This document shows positions 16,912 through 25,981 of a DNA stretch of 64,000 nucleotides, piece by piece. The stretch is taken from assembly GCF_000373925.1 (NCBI RefSeq), contig NZ_KB892768.1, positions 62,001 through 126,000 of the forward strand, given 5' to 3'. Each line of letters starts with the position of its first letter. The stretch's first letter is position 1. The notes beneath the pieces were generated by a model. That model worked only from the letters and a program-made list of their open reading frames with translations, ran no database searches and was not told where the DNA came from. A program made the translations under genes and the position numbers. This DNA comes from Actinopolymorpha alba DSM 45243 (lineage in GTDB: Bacteria > Actinomycetota > Actinomycetes > Propionibacteriales > Actinopolymorphaceae).

Positions 16912-17325
16912 TCAGCCCTCCAGGAAGGAGAGTCGGACGTTCCGGTGTTGGTTGTCGCGGTTGGTATCCACCAGGCACACCCGCTGCCAGGTCCCAAGCT
17001 CGAGGCGCCCGTGGAGTACCGGAAGCGTGGCATAAGGGGCGAGCAACCCCGGAACCACATGGTCACGACCGTGCCCGGGTGCGCCGTGCCGGTGACGCCA
17101 ACCGAAGTCAGCCGGCAGCAACGCGCCGAGGATCGCGAGCAGGTCGTCGTCACTCCCCGCGCCGGTCTCGATCAGCGCGAGCCCCGCCGTCGCGTGGGGG
17201 ACGAAGACATGAAGCAGGCCGTCGCTGCCGCGGGCGGTGTCGGCGAGGAACCGCTCGCAGAGGTCCGTGAGGTCGTGTACGACCTGCTCTGGACCGGTCT
17301 GGACACCGACGACCTGGCTTCGCAT
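16912..17325 (-). CDS. YjbQ family (UPF0047) protein
   Basis: This is a 137-residue member of the secondary thiamine-phosphate synthase/YjbQ family. The conserved HATAGLALIE near residues 45-54 and the HGAPGHGRDHVVPGLL segment near 81-96 carry the His residues of the probable metal or phosphate site. The ATG lies immediately after the stop of the DUF1918 gene, so the two are in one transcript. Some relatives show weak thiamine-phosphate synthase activity, but the native role is unclear. Confidence 0.88.
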   Translation of the reverse strand: MRSQVVGVQTGPEQVVHDLTDLCERFLADTARGSDGLLHVFVPHATAGLALIETGAGSDDDLLAILGALLPADFGWRHRHGAPGHGRDHVVPGLLAPYATLPVLHGRLELGTWQRVCLVDTNRDNQHRNVRLSFLEG

Positions 17326-17541
17326 TCACTCTCTCCTGGCCTTGGCCCTGCTTCTGGTAGGGCGCTGGACGACCGCATCAGGACCTGGGAACACGAGAGC
17401 CTCGTGGCCGTCATCGAACTGGACGACGTAGGGTGGGCTTCCGTCTTCGCCGCGGACCTCGACGATACGCCCCACCTTCGCGGGGTTACCGACGTGCCGC
17501 CCGTAGACGTGAAGTCGGTCACCAACCTTCGCGTGCATCAC
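17326..17541 (-). CDS. DUF1918 domain small protein
   Basis: This is a 71-residue protein matching the DUF1918 pattern. It has [15 protein letters not shown] at the N-terminus, then [19 protein letters not shown] and [14 protein letters not shown]. The family has an SH3-like beta-barrel and unknown function. It lies first in a leftward pair with yjbQ and is divergent from aceE. Confidence 0.9.
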   Translation of the reverse strand: MMHAKVGDRLHVYGRHVGNPAKVGRIVEVRGEDGSPPYVVQFDDGHEALVFPGPDAVVQRPTRSRAKARRE

Positions 17542-17598
17542 AGGCCTCCCCCGGGTAGCGATGTCACAGAGACTGCCCGCTCACAGGTTGGGTGAAAA

Positions 17599-17612
17599 CC
17601 CTCCCGGGAGGG
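17599..17612. promoter_or_regulatory. Perfect 14-bp palindrome in the aceE upstream region
   Basis: CCCTCCCGGGAGGG lies between the divergent DUF1918 and aceE genes, 171 bases ahead of the aceE start. It could be an operator or a short hairpin. The 240-base region holds the promoters of both transcripts and no gene. Confidence 0.35.
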
Positions 17613-17782
17613 CCTGGCCAGACATCCCGGACCGTCGTACGCCGCTCAGAAACTTGTCGGCCGACTACGGCACGAGCACCGCCCAGCGTGACGTCCCAGC
17701 TGTCGCGGGACAATATTGGAGGACGTACAGGAGTGTCTGTGGGGCCGACCCTTATCCCCCACACCCCGAGAAAGGGATCGCC

Positions 17783-20548
17783 GTGGCTTCTGGAGCAGAG
17801 CGTAGGCCCATCATCACAGATGGTCTCCCCACCCAGCTCCCTGACATCGATCCAGACGAGACCCGTGAATGGATCGAGTCCCTCGACGCCGTCCTCGACG
17901 AACGTGGACAAGAGCGCGCTCGCTACCTGATGCTGCGGCTGCTCGAACGCGCCCGCGAACGCCAGGTCGGCGTGCCGGCCCTGCGGAGCACCGACTACAT
18001 CAACACGATCCCGCCCGACAAGGAGCCCTGGTTCCCAGGAGACGAGCATGTCGAGCGCCGGATCCGCGCCTACATCCGGTGGAACGCCGCGATCATGGTC
18101 TCCCGGGCCAACCGCAAGGGCCTGGAGGTGGGCGGGCACATCGCCACCTACCAGTCGGCCGCGAGCCTCTACGAAGTCGGCTTCAACCACTTCTTCCGCG
18201 GCAAGGACCACCCCGGTGGCGGCGACCAGATCTTCATCCAGGGGCATGCCTCGCCGGGCATCTACGCCCGGGCCTTCCTGGAGGGCCGGCTCACCGAGCA
18301 GCACCTCGACGCGTTCCGGCAGGAGGTGTCCCACGGGGCCGGCCATGGCCTGTCGAGCTACCCGCACCCGCGGCTGATGCCCAACTTCTGGGAGTTCCCC
18401 ACCGTTTCGATGGGGCTCACCGCGGTCAACGCGATCTACCAGGCGCGGTTCAACCGCTACCTACAGAACCGCGGGGTCAAGGACACCAGCCAGCAGCACG
18501 TCTGGGCGTTCCTCGGTGACGGCGAGATGGGCGAGCCGGAGTCCCTCGGCGCGATCGGGGTCGCCTCCCGCGAGGAGCTCGACAACCTCACCTTCGTCAT
18601 CAACTGCAACCTGCAGCAGCTCGACGGCCCCGTCCGCGGCAATGGCAAGGTGATCCAGGAGCTCGAGTCCTTCTTCCGCGGCGCCGGCTGGAACGTCATC
18701 AAGGTCATCTGGGGCCGCGACTGGGACCCACTGCTCGCCCAGGACGTCGACGGCACGCTCGTCAACAAGATGAACACCACGCCGGACGGGCAGTTCCAGA
18801 CCTTCTCGGTGGAGACCGGGGAGTACATCCGCGAGCACTTCTTCGGAGGCGACCCGCGCCTGCGCAAGATGGTCGAAGGGCTCTCCGACGACGACCTCCG
18901 CAAGCTCTCCCGCGGCGGTCACGACTACCGCAAGGTCTACGCCGCGTTCAAGGCCGCCACCGAGCACGTCGGCCAGCCGACGGTGATCCTCGCCCACACC
19001 ATCAAGGGCTGGACGATCGAGGCGCTGGAGGGCCGCAACGCGACCCACCAGATGAAGAAGCTCACCAAGGACGACGTCAAGAAGTTCCGCGACCGGCTCT
19101 ACCTCCCGATCTCCGACAAGGACATCGACGAGTCCGACCTGCCGCCCTACTACCACCCGGGCAAGGACTCCGACGAGATGGCCTACATGCTCGAGCGCCG
19201 GCGCCAGCTCGGCGGCGCGCTGCCCGAGCGCCGGGTCCACCCCACGCCGCTCAAGCTGCCCGGCGACCCGGTCTACAGCGAGCTGCGCAAGGGTTCGGGC
19301 AAGCAGAAGATCGCCACCACGATGGCGTTCGTACGCCTGCTCAAGGACCTCATGCGCGACAAGGAGATCGGCGCGCGCTTCGTGCCGATGGCGCCGGACG
19401 AGTTCCGCACCTTCGGCATGGACTCGATGTTCCCGACGGCGAAGATCTACGACCCGCACGGGCAGACCTACGAAGGCGTCGACCGCAAGCTGCTCCTGTC
19501 GTACAAACAGTCCGAAAAGGGCCAGCTGCTCCACGAGGGCATCAGCGAAGCCGGCGCCATGGGGTCGATGACGGCCGCGGCCACGGCGTACGCCACCCAC
19601 GGCGAGCCGATGATCCCCGTCTACATCTTCTACTCGATGTTCGGGTTCCAGCGCACCGGCGACTTCATGTGGGCGCTCGGCGACCAGCTGGGACGCGGGT
19701 TCCTCATTGGGGCCACCGCGGGACGCACGACGCTGACCGGCGAGGGCCTCCAGCACGCTGACGGGCACTCCCAGCTGCTGGCGGCGACCAACCCGGCGTG
19801 TGTGGCCTACGACCCGGCGTTCGGGTTCGAGATCTCCTACATCGTCAAGGACGCCTTGCGCCGGATGTACGGCTCGACGGAGGAGCACCCGAACGGCGAG
19901 GACGTCTTCTACTACCTCACCGTCTACAACGAGCCGATCGCCCAGCCGGCCGAGCCGGAGAACGTCGACGTCGAGGGTCTGCTCCGCGGGCTCTACCTCT
20001 ACGCGCCGCACTCCGGCCAGGTCGAGCGGCGCACACCGCGCGCCCAGATCCTCGCCTCCGGTGTGGGCATGCCGTGGGCGCTCGAGGCTCAGCGGATGCT
20101 GAGCGACGAATGGGGCGTCGCGACCGACGTCTGGTCGGTGACCTCGTGGAACGAACTCAACCGCGAGGCCGTCGCCTGCGAGAAGTGGAACCTCCTGAAC
20201 CCCGAGGGCGATCAGAAGGTGCCGTACGTCTCGCAGAAGCTCGAGAGCGCGCCGGGTCCGTTCGTCGCGGTCAGCGACTGGATGCGAGCCGTACCCGACC
20301 AGATCTCGCGGTGGATCCCTGGCGAGTACACCTCGCTCGGCACCGACGGCTACGGCTTCGCCGACACCCGGCCCGCGGCCCGGCGGTTCTTCAACGTCGA
20401 CGCACCGTCGGTCGTGGTGGCGACCCTTGCCGCACTGGCCCGGCGGGGTGAGGTGAAGCCGTCGACGGTCCGGGAGGCCTCGGAGCGGTACGCGATCGCC
20501 GACCCCACCGCCGTACGCCACGTCGCGCAGGAGGGCGGCGACGCCTGA
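17783..20548 (+). CDS. aceE: Pyruvate dehydrogenase E1 component, homodimeric type
   Basis: The enzyme decarboxylates pyruvate with thiamine diphosphate and acetylates the lipoyl arm of E2. At 921 residues from the GTG at 17783 it has the usual length. AAAGGGA lies seven to ten bases upstream, and the longer in-frame extension is non-coding in character. The ThDP motif [12 protein letters not shown] starts near residue 245, and the His-rich [16 protein letters not shown] lies near 188. The transketolase-like central domain begins around residue 500. No E2 or E3 gene is adjacent, as is normal for actinobacterial aceE. A strong terminator follows. Confidence 0.97.
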   Translation: MASGAERRPIITDGLPTQLPDIDPDETREWIESLDAVLDERGQERARYLMLRLLERARERQVGVPALRSTDYINTIPPDKEPWFPGDEHVERRIRAYIRWNAAIMVSRANRKGLEVGGHIATYQSAASLYEVGFNHFFRGKDHPGGGDQIFIQGHASPGIYARAFLEGRLTEQHLDAFRQEVSHGAGHGLSSYPHPRLMPNFWEFPTVSMGLTAVNAIYQARFNRYLQNRGVKDTSQQHVWAFLGDGEMGEPESLGAIGVASREELDNLTFVINCNLQQLDGPVRGNGKVIQELESFFRGAGWNVIKVIWGRDWDPLLAQDVDGTLVNKMNTTPDGQFQTFSVETGEYIREHFFGGDPRLRKMVEGLSDDDLRKLSRGGHDYRKVYAAFKAATEHVGQPTVILAHTIKGWTIEALEGRNATHQMKKLTKDDVKKFRDRLYLPISDKDIDESDLPPYYHPGKDSDEMAYMLERRRQLGGALPERRVHPTPLKLPGDPVYSELRKGSGKQKIATTMAFVRLLKDLMRDKEIGARFVPMAPDEFRTFGMDSMFPTAKIYDPHGQTYEGVDRKLLLSYKQSEKGQLLHEGISEAGAMGSMTAAATAYATHGEPMIPVYIFYSMFGFQRTGDFMWALGDQLGRGFLIGATAGRTTLTGEGLQHADGHSQLLAATNPACVAYDPAFGFEISYIVKDALRRMYGSTEEHPNGEDVFYYLTVYNEPIAQPAEPENVDVEGLLRGLYLYAPHSGQVERRTPRAQILASGVGMPWALEAQRMLSDEWGVATDVWSVTSWNELNREAVACEKWNLLNPEGDQKVPYVSQKLESAPGPFVAVSDWMRAVPDQISRWIPGEYTSLGTDGYGFADTRPAARRFFNVDAPSVVVATLAALARRGEVKPSTVREASERYAIADPTAVRHVAQEGGDA

Positions 20549-20600
20549 CCGGGTGCTTTCACCCGATCCGTTCAGGTCAGGCGAGCACAAGCGGAGCAAA

Positions 20601-20636
20601 GGGGCGGGGACTCTCTCGGGAGAGGGTCCCCGCCCC
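20601..20636 (+). terminator. Terminator between aceE and the convergent hydrolase gene
   Basis: GGGGCGGGGACTCTCTC pairs with GAGAGGGTCCCCGCCCC (one G-T pair) around a tight loop, 53 bases after the aceE stop. It probably serves both convergent genes. Confidence 0.88.
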
Positions 20637-20657
20637 GCTCTTCGCTTTGAGCCGTGA

Positions 20658-21242
20658 TCAGGTCCCGACCGACCTGGTCAGCTGGTCGGCGAAATCCTCG
20701 GTCGCGCGTACGACGTCGGCGAACGCCAGCACCGAGGCGACCGGGCCAGCCGGCACCTCCAGGCCGTGGTCGCCGCCCTCGATCTCGCAGACCTGGTGTC
20801 CGCTCGTCCGTGCGACCTGACCATCCCAGGTCGGGTCGGAGGTGCCACCGACCAGCAGCGTCGGCGCCGGTAGGCCGGTCACGGCCGCGCGTACGACATC
20901 CTGGTTGAGTAGGGGCGTCAGCCAGATCCCGGGAATCTGACGCTCAACCGCCACCGGGATCGCCAGGCTGCCGAGCGACTTACCGATGAGGACGAACTCG
21001 CGAGCGCGGGTCTCATGGTCCAGCGACTCGGTGACCGCCGCCCGCACCCATGCCGGCCAGTCACCCTCGCGCGGCGGTGTCCGGTCGTACCACCAGAGCT
21101 CCTGAACGGTCCATCCGCGAAGGTTGAGGGTCCGACCGGTCCAGAACAGCAGCGGCATCGCCGGGCTGTAGCCCACTCCGGGAACGACGAGGGCCACGCG
21201 AGCGGGATCGCCTTCATGGCGGGTACGGGGTCCGAATGCCAC
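20658..21242 (-). CDS. Small alpha/beta hydrolase
   Basis: This 194-residue protein has a minimal alpha/beta-hydrolase core. The strand VALVVPGVGYSPAMPLLF is at residues 16-33, and the nucleophile elbow LIGKSLGS (Ser near 91) has the GxSxG form. The acid is probably in VGGTSDPTWD, and the catalytic His is in IEGGDHGLEVP near 160. It resembles YcjY/KANL3-type dienelactone-hydrolase relatives lacking a lid. Substrate is unknown. It stands alone, convergent with aceE. Confidence 0.85.
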   Translation of the reverse strand: MAFGPRTRHEGDPARVALVVPGVGYSPAMPLLFWTGRTLNLRGWTVQELWWYDRTPPREGDWPAWVRAAVTESLDHETRAREFVLIGKSLGSLAIPVAVERQIPGIWLTPLLNQDVVRAAVTGLPAPTLLVGGTSDPTWDGQVARTSGHQVCEIEGGDHGLEVPAGPVASVLAFADVVRATEDFADQLTRSVGT

Positions 21243-21257
21243 GGTTCTCCAGCCTAC

Positions 21258-21338
21258 GAGGTCGCGCGGCTAGGGACGCGCAGCCAGCGCCGCGCGGCGC
21301 CGGCCGCAGGTGTAGGACGGCCCTAGCCGCGCGACCTC
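21258..21338. repeat. Nested perfect palindrome between flotillin and hydrolase genes
   Basis: GAGGTCGCGCGGCTAGGG (21258-21275) and its exact complement CCCTAGCCGCGCGACCTC (21321-21338) form 18-bp arms. The 45-base spacer contains a second perfect palindrome, GCGCCGCGCGGCGC (21287-21300). It lies between the start of one leftward gene and the stop of the preceding one. It could be a terminator for the flotillin transcript or a dispersed structured repeat. Confidence 0.88.
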
Positions 21339-21440
21339 TGGTCAGTGCCGTGCTGTCGCTTGTCACGACGGTGGCTGGAGATGCCGGGCGAGGGCGGCTT
21401 GGACACCGCCCTCGCCGAGCGTTGCCTCGAGAGCGCCGGG

Positions 21441-22952
21441 TCAGGAGCTCTGCTCGGGCGTCGCCAAGGTGGCGGGAGCGCCGTCCGCGGCGGCGGGCTT
21501 GCCGTTGCCGTTGCCGTTGGCACCGGCGGCGACGCGGCCATCCGCGGTCGGGTTCTCCTGCATGGCGTTCAGCAGGTTGCGGGCGATCCCGAGCCCGGTG
21601 CCACCCATGGTGAGGGCCTTGGCCAGCAGGTCGGAAACGCCGTCGGCGCCGTTGAGCACGACCATGTGGTCGACGTTGCTGAACGCCTGAGCTCCGGCGC
21701 CCACGATCTCCGGCCACTTCTCGGCCAGCTGCTGGGCGACGACCGCCTCCTGGTTCTCGGCCAGCGCCGCGGCGCGCGCCTTGAGCGCCTCCGCCTCGGC
21801 GAGACCCTTCGCCTTGGCGGCTTCGGCCTCGGCGAGGCCGCGTGCCTGGGCCGCTGCCGCGTCGGCCTCACCGGTGGCGCGGGTGGCGTGACCCTGCGCC
21901 TCACCGCGCATCCGGGTCGCCTCGGACTCGGCGTTCGCGGCCGTCTTGACCCGGGTCGCCTCGGCCTGTGCGCGCAGCTCGGTTTCCTTCGCCTCCGCCT
22001 GGGCCGCAGAGATGCGGGCGTCACGGTCGGCGTCCGCCAGCGTGCGGGTTTCGTAGGCGCGGGCGTCGGCTGGCTTGCGTACGTCAGACTGCAGCTTCTG
22101 CTCGGCGAGTTGCGCCGCGAGCTGGGCCGCCTCGGTCTCGGCCCGGATCACGTCCTGCTTGGCCGAGGCTTCCGCGAGGGGCCCCGACTGCCGGGCCTTA
22201 CCGGCGGCCTGGTCGATCTCGGCTTGGTACTGCGCCTGCCTGATCTGGCTCTCCCGGATCGAGGCGGCCTTCTCCGCGATGGCGTCCTGCTCGGCCTTGG
22301 TCGCCTCCTGGTCGCGCTGGGCCTCGGCGATCCGGGCCTGGGCGGCGACCGCGGCGGCGTGCGGCTTGCCGAGGTTGGCGATGTAGCCGGTGGTGTCCTC
22401 GATCTCCTGGATCTGGAACGAGTCGACGACCAGACCGAGCTTGCTCATCTCGTCGGCGGACGAACCCCGGATCTCCGACGCGAGGCGTTCGCGGTTGAGG
22501 ATGAGGTCCTCGACCGTGAGATTGCCGATGATCGAACGCAGATGTCCGGCGAACAGCTCGTGGATCTTGCTGTCCATGGTATTCTGCTGGTCGAGGAACC
22601 GTCGAGCGGCGTTCGCGATGGACGCGAAGTCGTCACCGACCTTGTAAATAACCACGCCCCGCACATGAACCGGAATTCCCTGTTTGGTGACGCAGCCGAC
22701 CTGCAGCGTCGCGGATCGCGAATCAAGGAGCAGGCGCCGGGCGGTCTGAAAACCCGGAAGCACCAGCTTTCCCTTACCAGTCACGATCTTGAAGCCGAGA
22801 CTCTCGGCGGTGTCGGCGTTCTCGCCTCTGGCGCCGAGCCCGGAAATGATGAGCGCCTCGTTGGGTTCGGCGACCTTCCAGATCCCACGGAATCCCAGAA
22901 TGAGCACAATAATCGCGCCGGCCACGATGGCCACATAGATGTACCACGGCAT
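21441..22952 (-). CDS. Flotillin-like SPFH domain membrane scaffold protein
   Basis: This is a 503-residue flotillin. A membrane segment at residues 5-22 (YVAIVAGAIIVLILGF) is followed by an SPFH/band-7 domain to about 190. A long Ala/Glu/Gln-rich coiled coil spans 200-400, with repeats such as AEAEAAKAKGLAEAEALK, and a Gly/Asn-rich tail ends the protein. Flotillins assemble into membrane scaffolds that order lipid and protein domains. An NfeD-like gene lies upstream on the same strand, the usual partner. The ATG at 22952 is chosen because the membrane segment follows directly. A GTG 36 bases upstream is an alternative, since the best purine-rich SD is far from this ATG. Confidence 0.9.
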   Translation of the reverse strand: MPWYIYVAIVAGAIIVLILGFRGIWKVAEPNEALIISGLGARGENADTAESLGFKIVTGKGKLVLPGFQTARRLLLDSRSATLQVGCVTKQGIPVHVRGVVIYKVGDDFASIANAARRFLDQQNTMDSKIHELFAGHLRSIIGNLTVEDLILNRERLASEIRGSSADEMSKLGLVVDSFQIQEIEDTTGYIANLGKPHAAAVAAQARIAEAQRDQEATKAEQDAIAEKAASIRESQIRQAQYQAEIDQAAGKARQSGPLAEASAKQDVIRAETEAAQLAAQLAEQKLQSDVRKPADARAYETRTLADADRDARISAAQAEAKETELRAQAEATRVKTAANAESEATRMRGEAQGHATRATGEADAAAAQARGLAEAEAAKAKGLAEAEALKARAAALAENQEAVVAQQLAEKWPEIVGAGAQAFSNVDHMVVLNGADGVSDLLAKALTMGGTGLGIARNLLNAMQENPTADGRVAAGANGNGNGKPAAADGAPATLATPEQSS

Positions 22953-23133
22953 GGATCCGCTCAGAGCTCCCCTCACAACCCCGTGTCCGCCTCGACGTGA
23001 GGCTCGCCAAGCATAGGGGCAGCAGATCACTCGCGTGGCGATCTTGCGGCGGACCTGTGGATGACGGTGTGGGTCGAGGACCGCGGGGCCTCGTCACGCT
23101 CGCCGAGACCGGCCCGGAAAGACCGGAGGCGAC

Positions 23134-23334
23134 CTACCCGAGAGCGGCGGCGACGTAGACGGTCCGTGGTGCGTGGTATTCGACGACGACCACGAGGGCG
23201 CCGATCTCGAACGCTTCCCCGGGGATGCTCGGGTAGGCGTAGAACGCCTCCACGCCACCACGGATCGGCACCATCACCTCACCGACCAGCCCGGGGCCGA
23301 TCGTCCCGGTGACCCTGCCCTGTTTGCCGACCAT
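23134..23334 (-). CDS. Short NfeD-like OB-fold protein
   Basis: This 66-residue protein (from the ATG at 23334, which has AAGGGA five bases upstream) reads MVGKQGRVTGTIGPGLVGEV and continues with beta-rich sequence ending in VVVVEYHAPRTVYV. It matches the soluble C-terminal OB-fold of NfeD proteins without their membrane helices. NfeD proteins work with flotillins/stomatins, and the flotillin gene follows on the same strand 181 bases away. A longer GTG start at 23358 would add eight residues. Confidence 0.8.
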   Translation of the reverse strand: MVGKQGRVTGTIGPGLVGEVMVPIRGGVEAFYAYPSIPGEAFEIGALVVVVEYHAPRTVYVAAALG

Positions 23335-23537
23335 TCCGTCCCTTCGCTCGAAGGCCACTACCGCGCCAAACCGCCGTAGCTGAACGCTATCCGCTCACCG
23401 AACGCACGCGACGACTGCCGTCCTGTGAACGCGCGGAACGCGGCGTACCCAGTCTCCACCAGGCGAGCGGTCGATCTCCGCGAAACCACTGGCCATGATC
23501 GACCGAAGCAGTACCATCCCGCGCAGGGAGGGCGCCC

Positions 23538-24149
23538 ATGACGAGCACACAGGAGCTCCTTGACGCGGCGAAGACGGCCAGGACACGACGAGCCCGGGTA
23601 TGGAAAGCCGCGCTCACGTTGGTGGTCGTCGTCGGGGCGGCCTGGGTGGTCATCCCGTCGGTGTACGCACCCCTCGCGCCCGGAAGCTCCGGCGGCATTC
23701 AGAGTCCGTCCATCAAGGTGCTGACCGACGGGGTCGAGCGAACCCGCTATATCCTCACGGCTCCCCGTGGCCAAACCGGCACGGTGCAGTACTCCCTTCG
23801 AAATGAGGGCATGGTCCCAGTCCGGCTTCACGGGTTGCCAGCTGACGAGCCATGGCTGTTACGGGTACGCTGGGCACCCTCCGTGGGCCGGGACAACCTT
23901 TGGGGTGGGCATCCAGACGAGGTGAAGGAGTTCCCGGTAACTCTGAAACCCGACGAGGAGATCACGCTCTGGGTCACCGTCACCAAGCCGCCATGCCAGA
24001 ACGACGGTTACTCGACCATCACCAGCATTCCGATCAGCTGGTCAGCGCTCGGACGACAGCACGTGTACCAGTTCCAGTTGGAGGGCGACTCTCTCCCCAT
24101 CTCGGTGTGCTATCCCAAGGAAGCGCTGAATCATATCGCTTCGCGGTGA
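23538..24149 (+). CDS. Unrecognised membrane-anchored extracellular protein
   Basis: This 203-residue protein has a short basic cytoplasmic N-terminus and one membrane segment at about residues 22-44 (WKAALTLVVVVGAAWVVIP). An extracytoplasmic beta-rich domain of about 155 residues follows. The segment TGTVQYSLRNEGMVPVRLHG resembles Ig-like or DUF-type domains that bind or scaffold cell-wall partners. An SD (GGGAGGGCGCCC) precedes the ATG at 23538. It stands alone and ends in a strong terminator. Function unknown. Confidence 0.7.
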   Translation: MTSTQELLDAAKTARTRRARVWKAALTLVVVVGAAWVVIPSVYAPLAPGSSGGIQSPSIKVLTDGVERTRYILTAPRGQTGTVQYSLRNEGMVPVRLHGLPADEPWLLRVRWAPSVGRDNLWGGHPDEVKEFPVTLKPDEEITLWVTVTKPPCQNDGYSTITSIPISWSALGRQHVYQFQLEGDSLPISVCYPKEALNHIASR

Positions 24150-24181
24150 AGTGCCGGGCACTCTCACGTCCAGGGCTTGCG

Positions 24182-24231
24182 GAGTTGTCATAGGCTTCTC
24201 GGTCTCTTAGCCGAGAAACCTATGACAACTC
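24182..24231 (+). terminator. Long hairpin terminator
   Basis: GAGTTGTCATAGGCTTCTCGG pairs with CCGAGAAACCTATGACAACTC over 21 bp (one G-T) around an eight-base loop, 33 bases after the stop of the gene at 23538-24149. It is less G+C-rich than its surroundings. Confidence 0.85.
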
Positions 24232-24265
24232 GGGGTTGCCCCCTGGTTTCGCAGCATCCGAAACA

Positions 24266-24394
24266 GTTGGGTGTACGCCATTCGAGAGGGGCGCGACCTG
24301 AGGCGGCATGCCTCACGAAGCATGCTCAATTCGCCTTGCATGGTGAGGACTTGCCGCGTGAGGTCGCGCCCGTCTCGCGTCGCGTACACCCAAC
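24266..24394. repeat. ~130-bp imperfect inverted repeat (long hairpin)
   Basis: GTTGGGTGTACGC (24266-24278) pairs with GCGTACACCCAAC (24382-24394). Further in, CGAGA pairs with TCTCG, GGGCGCGACCT (24289-24299) pairs exactly with AGGTCGCGCCC (24361-24371), and GCGGCA pairs near 24303/24351. The arms are about 45-50 nt each, with an open loop of roughly 40. It could be a miniature inverted-repeat element or a structured RNA. A 73-codon minus-strand frame overlaps it but has no other sign of coding. Confidence 0.75.
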
Positions 24395-24465
24395 CAACCC
24401 CGATGGCGGGATAACCGGCGGCCAACATTGAGGCTTATTCAAACTTCGCCGGAGCGGCGGGCCAT

Positions 24466-24536
24466 GATCATGAAGGATTTTCGTCGCTATATGACCAGAA
24501 TCCTTGGTGATCCTTGGGAGTCTTCTTCAAGACTCC
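24466..24536. repeat. Two adjacent smaller inverted repeats
   Basis: GATCATGAAGGATT (24466-24479) pairs imperfectly with AGAATCCTTGGTGATC (24497-24512). Directly after, GGAGTCTT (24517-24524) pairs exactly with AAGACTCC (24529-24536). Both are intergenic and less G+C-rich than the genes around them. Confidence 0.7.
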
Positions 24537-24567
24537 ATGCGAGTTCCAGGCCCCCTTGGCTGGAGAG

Positions 24568-24659
24568 CCAAATGATCACGTAAACGTGGTCATTGCATGC
24601 CTTGCATGGCACCGACACCATGTGAGGCAGGCAATGACCACGTTTACGTGATCATTTGG
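24568..24659. repeat. Nested palindromic repeat, family A copy 2
   Basis: This is the best-preserved copy. A 29-bp arm at 24568-24596 (beginning CCAAATGATCACGTAAACG) is matched exactly by its complement at 24631-24659. The centre keeps the CATGG...CCATG inner palindrome. It lies in the gene-free stretch 24150-24863, which otherwise holds only the hairpins listed. From 24660 to 24863 I see nothing. Confidence 0.92.
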
Positions 24660-24863
24660 ACCCTCACACGGCAGTGCGGCGACCAGGAGTTTTGAACAAG
24701 CCTCTGGATGCGCGGCCTCATGTCTCACGTACTGGACGGCGCCGCCCGGCGGTTCGCGACGCGCCCACTATGCGAGATCGCTCGCGAGTTACGGCGACGT
24801 GGCGTTCAAGGAAACGCCTGAGACAACCGGCGACGTGCGGGCAATACGGTCCCGCGTTCGCCG

Positions 24864-25883
24864 CTACTCGCGGGTCCACGCGAGGAGTTCCTCGACCGGA
24901 CGGGTGTTGATCACCCGCTCCGGCGGCACACCGCATTCCTCGGCCCGGGCGCAACCATAGGGCTGCCAGTCCAGCTGACCGGGCGCGTGCGCGTCGGTGT
25001 CGATCGAGAACACACACTCCTGTTCCACGGCGAGCCGCAGCAGCCGGCGGGGCGGGTCGAGCCGCTCCGGCCGGGAGTTGATCTCGACCGCGACTCCAAA
25101 CTGCCGGCACGCCTCGAACACGATCTCCGCCCTGAACGTCGACTCCGGCCGGGTGCCACGCTCACCCGTGATGAGGCGGCCGGTGCAGTGGCCGAGGACG
25201 TCCACGGCGGGGTTCGCGATCGCTGTCACCATCCGCCGGGTCATCTCCTCAGCCGGCATCCGCAGCTTCGAATGCACGCTCGCCACCACGACGTCCAGTT
25301 CGGCGAGGAGTTCTGGTCGCTGGTCGAGCGAGCCGTCCTCGAGGATGTCCACCTCGATCCCGGTGAGAATGCGGAACGGCGCCAGTTCGGCGTTCAACCG
25401 GCGTACGACGTCGAGTTGCTGGCGAAGCCGGTCGACGGAGAGCCCGCGGGCCACCTTGAGCCGGGGCGAATGGTCGGTGAGGGCGATGTAGTCATGGCCG
25501 AGGTCGCGCGCGGTCTCGGCCATCTCCCGGATCGGGCTGCCGCCGTCTGACCACTCCGAATGGGTGTGCAGGTCACCCCGGAGGGCCTGCCGGAGCCCTT
25601 CACCTTCCTGCACGAGGGGACCGGCTTCGGCCTCGAGCTTGGCCAGGTAGCCCGCGGTCTCGCCGGCCAGCGCCTCGGTCACGACCTTGGCGGAGACGGG
25701 TCCGACGTCGGGGAGCTCGGTGAGCGTGCCGGCCGCCGCCCGGCGTTCGAACTCGTCGGGGCTGAGCTTCTCTAACGCCCAGGCGGCCTTGCGGAACGCC
25801 CGCACCCGATGTGTCTGGGCGCGTGCCCGCTCGAGCAGGAACGCGATCTGTTTCAGCTGGTCGACCGCCGCAGTCACGTTCAC
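24864..25883 (-). CDS. PHP-domain phosphoesterase with HhH N-terminus (PolX-like)
   Basis: The 339-residue protein has an N-terminal helical region with a helix-hairpin-helix-like segment (LTELPDVGPVSAKVV, residues 54-68). A PHP domain begins at DLHTHSEWSDG (104-114), with further metal-binding motifs ALTDHSPR near 136, EVDIL, ASVHS, LGHCTGR and SIDTDAH towards the C-terminus. The layout equals the C-terminal half of bacterial DNA polymerase X without the polymerase palm. It is therefore likely a trinuclear-metal phosphoesterase or a nuclease. The GTG at 25883 is chosen for the start, and no clear SD exists. A GTG six bases inside is possible. Confidence 0.88.
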   Translation of the reverse strand: MNVTAAVDQLKQIAFLLERARAQTHRVRAFRKAAWALEKLSPDEFERRAAAGTLTELPDVGPVSAKVVTEALAGETAGYLAKLEAEAGPLVQEGEGLRQALRGDLHTHSEWSDGGSPIREMAETARDLGHDYIALTDHSPRLKVARGLSVDRLRQQLDVVRRLNAELAPFRILTGIEVDILEDGSLDQRPELLAELDVVVASVHSKLRMPAEEMTRRMVTAIANPAVDVLGHCTGRLITGERGTRPESTFRAEIVFEACRQFGVAVEINSRPERLDPPRRLLRLAVEQECVFSIDTDAHAPGQLDWQPYGCARAEECGVPPERVINTRPVEELLAWTRE

Positions 25884-25981
25884 ACCATAGAGGCCGTGCG
25901 GACCGGGGCGGCGATCACGAGCCGGGACTCTTCGCCCTGCCGGTGCGTACGGACGTGGCGGGCTCTCGTATCTTCTGCGAC

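Noticed and set aside
18461-20599. 712-codon minus-strand open frame opposite aceE
   Set aside because: aceE is unmistakable on the plus strand, and the antisense product has no recognisable domain or SD.
21345-23000. 551-codon plus-strand frame opposite the flotillin gene
   Set aside because: Leu/Gly/Arg repeats mirror the Ala/Glu coiled coil of flotillin. It is antisense shadow coding.
24207-24428. 73-codon minus-strand frame in the palindrome hub
   Set aside because: It overlaps a terminator and the long hairpin, has no SD, and its sequence is explained by the inverted repeat.
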